NCBI GenBank assembly: GCA_028710655.1
Contig: JAQTTS010000012.1
Coordinates: forward strand, 1-18,752
Direction of reading: 5' to 3'
From: Dehalococcoidales bacterium
GTDB lineage: Bacteria; Chloroflexota; Dehalococcoidia; Dehalococcoidales; UBA5760
DNA: 18,752 bases
The notes below the pieces were generated by a model. It saw only the letters and a list, made by a program, of their open reading frames with translations, was not told where the DNA came from and made no database searches. Positions 1 to 12,000 of the stretch are shown one piece after another (position 1 is the stretch's first letter; every line of letters begins with the position of its first letter). Made by a program: the position numbers and the translations under genes.

Positions 1-2
1 CG

Positions 3-3000
3 GCGCGCCTTCAGGTGGGTTTGCCCTCCGCCGAATCCGGGGTAGGGCATGCGGATACCGGAGAAGACGTTTATATCGCGGGGAACCTGGAAGTTGACGG
101 CTCAACCTGGCTGGGAGACGCATCCGCCGATACGCTCACCGTCGAAGGAAGCCTGAATGCCCCCAGCGTGAATATGACCTTGAATAATTTAACGATCAGC
201 AACGAATTGACCGTTAACAGTAGTACGTATCTTACAGCGGAAAGCGGCAATGTCGGAGTCGGCACAACTAATCCCGTTGCCAAATTAGATGTAAGAGGAA
301 ATATTTTTATCAATGACGGTTCCGAGGGCGCTCCTTCTATTGCCTTTAACTCAGCCGCCAATACCGGGATATTTAAAGTTTCAGATAACCAGATAGGCTT
401 ATCTTCGGGAGGCGCTACAATCGCGAGGATCGCTGACACCGGGATCCTTATGGATGATTCAAGCAAGAAATTCAGGATCAAGGGGGGCGCGGCCAGCAGG
501 CCGGCGATTTTGCTCTATTCTTCCTCAGCGGTTGATAACACCGGTTTTTTTGCCCCGGCTGACTCTATGATCGCGGCTGCTACAGGCGGGATAGAACAAA
601 TGCGCATTGATGCTTTAGGCAATGTCGGCATCGGGACAACCGGCCCGGCTTATGCTTTGGATGTCGCTCATTCCGACGCGAATGCGGGATTAAGGGTCTG
701 GAGGAGCGATTCTACCGGGAATTCTTTGATGAGATTCAGTACCGGGACAACGGCGCAGGACCAGTGGTCGATCGGCCATAATCAAGGCGCCGCCGGTTTT
801 GAGATCAAGGATATTGTCAACAATTTGTGGAGACTATTCATAAAAGGCAGCGACGGCAACGTAGGCGTCGGAACAACCAGCCCGCAGGCCGCGATAGATG
901 TGCGGGGGGTCGGTATAGTCAACATAGGCACAAGCTCCGCAGGAGGAAAATTAAGGTTCGGCGGCGAAGCCGGAAGCGACCAAAACTCTATTACCTATAA
1001 TAATGGCGAATTTGGGATCCGTACGGCTCAAAATAACGGCATAAGAATGTATACAAATTCAGACGCCGACAGCGTCAATCCTGAGCTGGTGATCTTAAAT
1101 GACGGCAACATTGGCATCGGCACAACCGGCCCCAGCCAAAAACTGCATGTCACCGGGAATATGCGTCTTACGGGTGCCTTATACGACGCGAATAACGAAG
1201 CGGGCGGCGGCGGCCAGGTCCTTTCCGCCACTGGCTCCGGGATAGATTGGGTGGACGTCTCCAGCTTGCCAGCTGTGGAGAACGCTAATTTATTGGATAA
1301 TTTAGATTCTTCTCAATTCTTAAGATCCGATACTTCGGATAACTTCACTTCCGGGTCCTTAACAACCGATCAGGAAACAACCTTAGCTGTGAACGGGAAT
1401 TTATCCATCGGGGACACAGATATCGCTTTGACAGGAGCTTCCACTAACCTGGCGGCAACAGGAAATTTCTCGGTAAACGCCGACCAACTTTTCATAAAGA
1501 AAGCGGACGGCAATATCGGTATAGGCACCACTTCCCCGGGGGCGCCGCTTGATGTTGAAGGAGCGGCTCAATTCGGTTCAGGAAATGTAAACCTGATCGA
1601 CGCTACCGGCAAGCTCGCGGGCTTGGGTTCAACCTACCTGGCGAATACCAATATTTCCCAGTTGACCAATGATTCAGCCTTTATCTCCGACGATACTTCA
1701 GTCCCCAAAAATCACCTCACCAATACGGGAACTCTTGTTTTTGACTGGGCAGACGATGAAGTTTCGGATACGCTTACCGCTTCCAAGTTTGTCGGTTCGG
1801 GCTCTACTACAGACGCTATAGATTTGGCCACCACAGAAGTCGCGGGCACCCTCTCCACAGACCGTTATTCCGCGTATTCCGACCTGAACGCGGAAGGAAG
1901 GTTGGGAGACGATGAGGCCGCTGACTTGACCAGTAAACAGTACGTGGATAACAGGGTATCCGGGCTTTCCTGGAAAGAATCGGTAAAAGACAAGGATTCA
2001 GGTACTCCTCCCGGCACGCCCGCGGCAGGTGACAGGTATTTGATCGCTTCCGGGGCAACTGGCGATTGGTCCGGCCATGACCTGGATCTAACCGAATGGA
2101 ACGGTTCCTCATGGGTTTTTGAAGACGCGGAGATCTCCGACGCCGTTTTGATCGACGATGAAGTATCTGCTTATGTATTTAACGGAACGGTCTGGATACC
2201 GATCACCGGAGCCTCCGCTTATACCTGGGGGGCCGGTTTATCGGCGACGGGCAATACCATAAATGTAGGAGCAGGCGACGGCATTTCCGTAGGAACGGAT
2301 ACAGTAGCTCTGAGTACTCCGGGAACGCTTACCGTATCCAGCTCAAACTCATCCGCGAATAACCATACCCACGCCATTACTTCCTCTTCTAATCCGGGAG
2401 TAGCCGCCTCAATAGTTTCAACCGACGTTAACGGCGGGATACAACTTCTGCGTTTAGGCGTAGGAGCGAGCTCTGATACCAATAACAGGATCACCCTTGC
2501 CAACGGCGGCCAGATAGGCCAGGCTGCCGGCCCGCTTATTGAATTCGACGACACCTTGAACAACCTTAAAATAACCGGCGCCAAAGTAGGCATAGGTTTG
2601 GGAGGCAGCTCACCCGTGGGCCTTTTACAGGTCGGTACTTCCCCCAACGCGCCTTTATTAATTATGGCATCAGGTAATGTGGGCGTGGGAACGACATCAC
2701 CGGCGCAGCGGCTGGACGTTAACGGCACGGCGAGAATGTCCGGGATCCAGATGACCAGTTCGCCTGTTTCCGGATGGGTTTTAACTTCCGACAATTCCGG
2801 ATCAGGTTCATGGCAGCCGCTTCCCGCGGGTGCGGATAATTTAGGCAACCATACCGCCACCACGAATATTAAAATGAGCGGTTTTTGGCTTTCGAACGAC
2901 GGCAATAACGAAGGCGTCCTCGTCGCTACTGACGGCAACGTCGGAATAGGCACATCCACTCCCGGGGCAAAACTGGAAGTGGAAAATGACCTCAAGATCG

Positions 3001-6000
3001 GTTTGAACTCCGATCCGAATTGGGGTTTCATCGCCAGGACCCTTGACACAGGCTCCGGCGTGGACCTCAGATGGGACCGCTATAATGCAGGGACCCTCTA
3101 TCAGAATTTCATGTCCTTTAAGGGAAGTAACGGTTTCATTGGCATCGGCGCGCAGAATCCTGTAACGCAACTACAGATATCTTATTCCGATCTTAGCACT
3201 GACAGTGTTACCGGAGGATTGACCTTATTGAACTACGGATCAGCCGCGGGAGATTTTGTCGGTATCCGGTTATCTACTTACGGTAACGCGGACGGCGGGT
3301 TATATCCAAAGCAGTTTATCGGCGCTGTGCGCGATTCTGCCGGAGCCGGAAAAGGAGACATAGTCTTTTTGAACCAGAATTCTGTAAACGATACGATAGT
3401 CTCAGCGGCGGATGAAAGGATGCGGATCAAATACGACGGCAATGTCGGTATCGGCACTACTAATCCTTTGGCTGCCCTGGATATGGGCTCAGGCGGCATA
3501 CGCCTGGGAGGCACTACTCAAACCAGCTGGCCGGTCAACGCGCCTACCAACGTCGATTATATTGTAGGAACCGCTAATGGGATTTTAACTAATGAACAGT
3601 CTCTGGGAGCGCTCACTACCGGGTTGTTGAAGAATACTGTTTCCGGAGGAACGGGCACGCTCTCTACCGCCGTCTCCGGCACTGACTACGTTGTCCCGTC
3701 AGTCTCAAGCCTATCCAGCCTTACCAGCATAGGAACAACGCTTAACGGTATACTTAAAGCCGCCTCCGGAGCGCTTTCCGGCGCCGTCTCGGGTACTGAC
3801 TACGCCCCTGCCACAAGCGGAAGCGCAATACTCAAAGGTAACGCGGCAGGAGGGTTCTCCAGCGCGGTTTCCGGCACTGACTACGCACCCGCCACCAGCG
3901 GCAGCGCTATATTAAAAGGTAACGGAGCGGGAGGATTTTCTAACGCTGTCGCCGGCACCGACTATGTGACCGCCGGTTCCACCAATACCTTCACCAACAA
4001 GACCATTGACGCCAACGGCACGGGTAACTCCATCTCAAACCTTGAGACCGCTGACTTTGCCGCCAACGTCGTGGACACGGATACAACTTTGGCCGCAAAC
4101 TCCAACACCCGTATCCCGTCCCAGGCCGCTGCCAAGAGCTACATAGATAACTCTATAGCCGGCCTTAAATGGAAACAATCCGTCAGGGCCTCAACCACCG
4201 GCTCCGGAACCTTAGCCTCAAGCTTTGAGAACGGCGACGCCATAGACGGAGTAACCTTAGCCACAGGCGACCGCATCCTCGTCAAGAACCAGGCCAGCCA
4301 GGCCGAGAACGGTATTTATACCGTCAATGCCACCGGAGCGCCCACAAGGGCAACGGATGCTGATAATTCCGCCGAGGTCCTGCAGGCCGCTGTCTTCATC
4401 GAGGAAGGTACAGCCAACGCGGACACCGCATGGGTGATGAGCACTAACGCCCCCATCATATTGAACTCCACCGGCCTGGCCTTTACCCAGTTTACCGGAG
4501 CTGCTGCCTATACCTGGGGAGACGGCCTTACCTCAACCGGAAACACCATATCCGTAGGCGCCGGCACAGGCATCACCGTCACTGCGGATGCCGTAGCCCA
4601 TACCGACACCTCAAGCCAGGCAAACTCCGATAACTCCAACGGCACGGTCGTCCAGGATATTACCTTGGATACCATGGGCCATCTTACCGGCATAGCCACA
4701 ACGGATCTGGACTCAAGATACATGAACTCCTCCGGCGGCGATACGATGACCGGGACCCTGACCTTCTCCGGCGTTCCCATTGACATCACTACAGTGAACA
4801 ATGAGCACCTTGCCTTTATGCCTAACGGAAGCGGCAACGTAGGCATCGGCACCACAGGGCCAGGGGCAGTTTTGGATGTGAATGGAAATATTCGAACTCT
4901 TACGGGAACTCTTGAAATTGGGAATGTTAATACGGGCCAGGCGAATTCATACCTTAAGTTTAATCCACCAACACAAGGACAACAAGTATTTTGGATAGAT
5001 AACACAGGTAGCCTTCTTAGATTTTCAATGGGCGGAAGCGTGGGGCAGGCCAACCATATGACTATTAACTCTTCCGGCAACGTCGGCATCGGCACCACTG
5101 CGCCACTTGGCCTGTTACAAGTAGGAACGTCTCCGAATCCGCCTCTGATAGTTACGGCAGGCGGTAGCGTCGGCATTGGAACTACGGCACCAGGGACAAA
5201 GTTGGAAGTGATAAGAGATTCGGACGGCGCCGCGGTGGCTCAATTTGGAGTAAGCGCAGGCGGCGACGATACTTATTTCCAAATATATGCCTATACGAAT
5301 AATTATGCAACAGAATATATGAGAGATGTTGTAATGTTTTACGCTCCAGTTGCCAATACTCAAGCTTATGAATTATTCGCTCCTAATCATATTAGATTTA
5401 ATACTGATAGTTGGTCGGCGGCCGGTGAAAAGATGCGGATAACAAATAATGGCAACGTCGGCATCGGCACTACAAATCCTGCGGCTCAATTGCATACCAC
5501 CGGAGCTGTTCGTCTTGCCGGCCTTTCCGGAGCTTCGCAGACTACGGCCATAATGACCGACGGCAGCGGAAATCTAAGCACCCGCGCCTTAGGCACGATG
5601 GCATTTTCCTCAACCGACGACGACCAGCCGGATGATGATAATGAGGTCCCAAACAATATCTCCATAAATAACGGAAACCTGTATTCGCTCTCCGGCACGG
5701 GCAATGCAGGGATCGGGACGTCTTCGCCTTCGGCTAAACTGGATGTGGTCAGTAACGGCTCTGATACGTTCATGCTGAGATTGGCTAAAACCGTATCCGG
5801 CACCGGCGAAAATTATTTAAAACTGGTCGGAGATACACAGGCCTGGGATATAGGGATCGGTGAAAATACGCACGGCCTTGTACCGAATACCTTTTCAATC
5901 GGCAGGAGCGGCCTGGCATATGATTTCACCATAGATCCAAGCGGCAGCTTTGGTATGGGCTATAATAAGCCGGGAACAGCAAAGCTGGCGATAAACGGCA

Positions 6001-9000
6001 ACGTCGGGATTGGCACGACCAATCCACTTTCTAAGCTATCGATCGCTGGCCTGAGCTCCGGCAGTCAGACCACAGCGCTAATGACCGATGGCAGCGGTAA
6101 TATAAGCACTCGCGCTTTAGGCACAATGGCGTTTTCTTCAACTGACGACGACCAGCCGGATGATGATAGTGAAGTACCCAACAACATTTCCATAAATAAC
6201 GGTAATCTATATTCTATGTCCGGCACAGGTAATGTGGGCATCGGAACGACACTTCCGGGATTTGCCCTGGATGTGAACGGCGATGTCAGGGGCATAAAAT
6301 TCCGGACCGCCAACATGATGTTTAAAGAAGGCGCTTCCTCTGAAATGCAGTTAAGGAATGCCGCGGATAGCGCTTTTGCGGGGTTGAATACCGGATCCAG
6401 CCTGTTATATGCGGGGACGCTCGATTTTTGGTACGCTGGGACGGGCGTGATCACCGCCAGGGCGCGGACATCCAATCCGGGAGAAGCCAATGCCCTGGTT
6501 CTTAAAGCCGGAGACAGCGGCGGAAACCAGGTTGAAGTAGCCAGATTGCAGGGCAGCGCTACTGCGAGCCCCGCTTTTGAAATATCAAAGGGCAAGTTGA
6601 CAGGTTCTCTGGATGGCAATGCTAACGTTATGGCGAATGTGGGTAATATCGGCATCGGCAGGACAAATCCATTAAGCAAATTACATATCAAACCAAATAC
6701 AAATAACGAAGACGTCATAACGATCGACGGTATTAACCACGCCACAAACACATTTTATAATTTTACGGTTGGAGACGCTATCTCCCCTTCAAGACAGGGT
6801 TTCAGGTTCGGCTATGATTCAGCTACGAGATGGGACCTGAGGATGAGTTCTTACGATAAGATCAGTTTCTGGACCGGAGACAATATAGCTTTATCCAGCC
6901 CGAGAATGACCATAGAAAGTGCCGGCAACGTCGGCATCGGTACTACCAATCCTTTGGCTGCCCTGGATATGGGTTCAGGCGGCATACGTTTAGGCGGGAC
7001 TACCCGCACCAGCTGGCCTTCCGGGGTCATTGACGCTACCTATATTACTCAGACAACTGACCCGACGCTGACGGCTGAACAAGCTTTGTCCGGATTAGCA
7101 ACCGGATTGCTTAAGAATACGAATGGCACAGGGGTTTTGACGATAGCTTCCGCGGGCACTGATTTTGCACCCGCCACAAGCGGCAGCGCTATATTAAAAG
7201 GTAACGGGGCAGGAGGATTCTCCAGCGCCGTCTCCGGCACTGACTACGCACCCGCCACAAGCGGCAGCGCTATATTAAAAGGTAACGGAGCGGGAGGATT
7301 CTCTACCGCCGTCTCCGGCACTGACTACGTTGTCCCGTCAGTCTCAAGCCTATCCAGCCTTACCAGCATAGGAACAACGCTTAACGGTATACTTAAAGCC
7401 GCCTCCGGAGCGCTTTCCGGCGCCGTCTCGGGTACTGACTACGCCCCTGCCACAAGCGGAAGCGCAATACTCAAAGGTAACGCGGCAGGAGGGTTCTCCA
7501 GCGCGGTTTCCGGCACTGACTACGCACCCGCCACCAGCGGCAGCGCTATATTAAAAGGTAACGGAGCGGGAGGATTTTCTAACGCTGTCGCCGGCACCGA
7601 CTATGTGACCGCCGGTTCCACCAATACCTTCACCAACAAGACCATTGACGCCAACGGCACGGGTAACTCCATCTCAAACCTTGAGACCGCTGACTTTGCC
7701 GCCAACGTCGTGGACACGGATACAACTTTGGCCGCAAACTCCAACACCCGTATCCCGTCCCAGGCCGCTGCCAAGAGCTACATAGATAACTCTATAGCCG
7801 GCCTTAAATGGAAACAATCCGTCAGGGCCTCAACCACCGGCTCCGGAACCTTAGCCTCAAGCTTTGAGAACGGCGACGCCATAGACGGAGTAACCTTAGC
7901 CACAGGCGACCGCATCCTCGTCAAGAACCAGGCCAGCCAGGCCGAGAACGGTATTTATACCGTCAATGCCACCGGAGCGCCCACAAGGGCAACGGATGCT
8001 GATAATTCCGCCGAGGTCCTGCAGGCCGCTGTCTTCATCGAGGAAGGTACAGCCAACGCGGACACCGCATGGGTGATGAGCACTAACGCCCCCATCATAT
8101 TGAACTCCACCGGCCTGGCCTTTACCCAGTTTACCGGAGCTGCTGCCTATACCTGGGGAGACGGCCTTACCTCAACCGGAAACACCATATCCGTAGGCGC
8201 CGGCACAGGCATCACCGTCACTGCGGATGCCGTAGCCCATACCGACACCTCAAGCCAGGCAAACTCCGATAACTCCAACGGCACGGTCGTCCAGGATATT
8301 ACCTTGGATACCATGGGCCATCTTACCGGCATAGGTACGACAGATTTGGATACAAGATTTGCCCCTATCTCCGGAAGCGCAAACTATGTGCAGCTCCAGG
8401 GTTCTACCCCCGGGACGCAGCAGACCGGGAACATCAGGATATCGGGCGCAGGCATATTCGGAGGCAATGTTGGTATAGGGACAACGGCTCCGGGTGATCT
8501 ATTGGAAGTATACGGGAACGGCAAAGGCATCAATATCCGGGCAGCTACAGAAAACCAGTCAAACAGCGGCAACATAAGATTCCTTGAAAATGCTACGGCA
8601 GGTATCCGCCTTCACTACGACGGGACTGTGGGCGCCTCGGGATTAGGCGCGCTTTTAATCAGGGATAACGATGACAGTTCAGAAATTGCCGCGTTTACCC
8701 GGGAAGGCAGTGTCGGCATCGGCACGACCAGTCCGGCTACCGGAAGGAAATTGCATCTTGCCGGAGGCGGCGTAGGAGTAGATGGAGGCGTGACAGGCAA
8801 CGGCAATGCCAACAACGGCGGCGTGCTTTATTTAAAGAATACGGACAACGCATGGTGGATAGGGCATACAACCGCGGAAGATATTGAATTTGTAGGGTCC
8901 GGTACCGGGAACAGGTCGTGGAGATTTATGGACGGAGTAAGCGAAAGAGTAAGGATCAATATGCTTTCGGGAAATGTCGGTTTAGGGACCACAAATCCCC

Positions 9001-12000
9001 AGGCAAAATTGAATATCTTCGCGGCCAATGGGCCGTATATCTCGCTTGGTCAAGGAGGGACTGCTGCGCTTGGAAGTATCGGTTGGAGCGGGTCCGGAGA
9101 GAACAGGATGTTCCTGGGATACGCCGCGAACGAAAACCTGGATATTTTCTCCAACGGCAATGTAGGCGTCAATCTCACAACTCTGCCGGGGACGAAATTC
9201 CAAGTCAACGGAAACGCTTCTATCGGTTATTCAACCGGAAGCGCCGCCTCTGCAAACGGATTATCGGTTTCGGGCAGTGTCGGGATCGGCACTACGACTC
9301 CTTCGGAAAAACTTCATGTAGTAGGCAACCTGTATTTGGATAATGGCGGCATCGTGATCAAGAACTCGACCGGTCCTGTAACCAGGACGGTCCTGCGCGC
9401 AACCAGTTCTGACGTAAACGGCCTGCGCTTGTTGATAGATGGCGGAGGTCCGGTGATCATGGGCGGCGGCGAAAGCGCCGGCGCAATTGATACCAATGTT
9501 TCTGCGGGCAGCGAAGAGCTGTACCTGGCTGCCGATCCTACGGGTACTTCGCAGGCGATAAGATTCCTTACATCGTTGCAAAATAACTGGGCAGGCCGCG
9601 TAGAAGCTATGACTATTCTGGGCAACGGCAACGCAGGTATCGGTACGGCGAGCCCCGCGGCGCAGTTACATACTACTGGAAGTGTCCGTCTTGCCGGGCT
9701 TTCCGGCGCTTCAGAGACTACCGCCATAATGACCGATGGCAGCGGAAATTTAAGCACCCGCGCATTAGGCACGATGGCATTTACTTCAACCGATGACGAC
9801 CAGCCGGATTCAGATGCTGAAGTTCCGGATAATATTTCCATTAATAACGGCAACCTTTATTCTCTATCCGGCACCGGCAACGTCGGCATCGGGACAACCA
9901 ACCCGGGAAATATCACGGGCGCATTGCTGCAGATCGGCGATTCAATAGCAAACTCATCAGCCCGGATCCTGCTGGGAAAGACCGCCACAACTTCTGAAAC
10001 TAACCTTCCTTTTATGCAACATTCAAATATTCTGAATGGCGGCGCAAGTAACGATCTTGCAATGGGCGCCCACTCCAGTACAGGAGGCGTAATCTTTTAT
10101 ACCGGCGCTTCCAGCAGCTCCGTTCCTATGACCGGAAACAATCTTATTCGAATGGCCATTACATCAGCCGGTAACGTCGGCATCGGCACCACTAACCCTC
10201 TGGCAGCTTTGGATGTGGGTTCAGGCGGCATACGCTTAGGAGGGGTTACCCAGACCAGTTGGCCTGTTTCCGGTTTTGCTAATCCGATGACCAATCTTGG
10301 AGATATAATTTACGGAGGATCCGGCGGAGCAGCTACGCGTCTCGGCGGCGCAAGCGGTTTCCTGAAATCCACCGGAGCAGCGGCTCCGACCTGGTCGGCG
10401 GTAACCAAATCCGATGTCGGCTTAAGCAATGTTGAGAACACCGCTCTTTCAACCTGGACAGGATCGGCCAGCATCACCACTTTAGGGACTATTGGGACGG
10501 GCACCTGGCAGGCAAATTCCATCGCCACCGGCTACACCGCCGCCAAAGACACCACTGATGATAGCTGGACAGGCACGGGCAATGTCTACACCACTTCAGG
10601 CAATGTCGGCATCGGGATAACTGGTCCGGGGGCGAAGTTACATGTAGCGGATGGTAATATAAGGATGAACAACGATCAGTCATTGGAAGCGGTAAATACA
10701 ATTGGTTCCATTCAGCCTCTTGCTACTTTGGATTTAACTAACCGTGCTCAGTATGCGCCATTTACCGCTATCAATGGTTGGGGGATCGGTACTGCCACAA
10801 ACGCTAGAATTGAGGGAGATAGCAGCGGCGGCAACAGATTATCGTTTTATGTAAATTCCGCGATCGAAAGAATGAGAATTGATGCTAACGGCAACGTCGG
10901 CATCGGCACGACAAATCCACAATACGGAAAACTAGAAATTAAGACAGATGCTACTAACGTAGGCGGATTAACGCTATATAGAGGGGCAGGAGCTACGGGC
11001 CGTTCCTGGATAACTTCGGGCGATACGTGGTTGATGCAAAGAGGGACTACTGATACAGCGGGTATTGCTATTTCATCGAACGGCAACGTCGGCATCGGCA
11101 CTACCAATCCGCTTTCAAGGCTTTCGATCGTAGGCCTAGGCTCTGGCAGCCAGACTACCGCCATAATGACCGATGGCAGCGGGAATTTGAGCACCCGCGC
11201 CTTAGGCACGATGGCCTTTACTTCAACCGATGACGACCAGCCGGACTCAGACGCAGAGGTCCCGGATAATATTTCCATAAATAACGGTAACCTCTATTCT
11301 CTATCCGGTACCGGCAACGTGGGCATCGGCACATCAAGCACCTCGGGAAAATTACATGTCAATGGAAACATCATTGCTAATACCGGAGAATTAACCGGAG
11401 ACAGTAATCATTTCGTAATTCGCAGCGGCGGAGGTGTAAATGCAATAGATTTTGAGGTTGCCGATACCGGTCCGGCTAAAGTGAGGATTAATAATAACGG
11501 CAACGTCGGTATCGGAACTACCGCACCCAGAGACAAAATAGAGATCAGCAAGGTGGGGGCGGGTAATCAGGTCGGTATCCGTTTCGAGGATCCCACGGCT
11601 AGTAATTGGGGCGCAAGGGTGTATTTTGATGATACGCCGAGCCTGTTCAAAATTGTAACGATAAGCGACAGCGCTGAATTGTTGGGAATAGCGATCGGGA
11701 GAGATTCCGGCAACGTCGGCATAGGCACGACAAGCCCCATCTATAAACTTGATGTTAATGGGACCGCGAGAATTGCCACATCTCTTAATACTCCTAAACT
11801 CTCGAATTTGACCTCCAATGGTTTTGTCAAGACCTCTGGCGGCGACGGGACCCTTTCCGTTGATACCAGTTCTTATATGAGCAACCCCATGACAACCGCG
11901 GGAGATATTATTTACGGCGGTACTGCCGGCGCGCCTACGCGTCTCGGCGGCGCAAGCGGTTTCTTGAAATCCACCGGAGCGGCAACCCCGAGCTGGTCAG

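Noticed and set aside
15..17. GTG as the real start of the giant gene
   Set aside because: There is no ribosome binding site or signal peptide, the frame is open to the window edge, and the codons on both sides read like an internal repeat.
3661..8334. Diversity-generating retroelement template and variable repeat
   Set aside because: The long copies are identical rather than differing at adenines, no reverse transcriptase is present, and the diverged modules differ mostly at synonymous sites.
8918..9343. A 141-codon plus-strand frame overlapping the giant gene
   Set aside because: It lies wholly inside the giant gene in another frame, is rich in arginine and cysteine as out-of-frame reads often are, and interrupts no cassette pattern.
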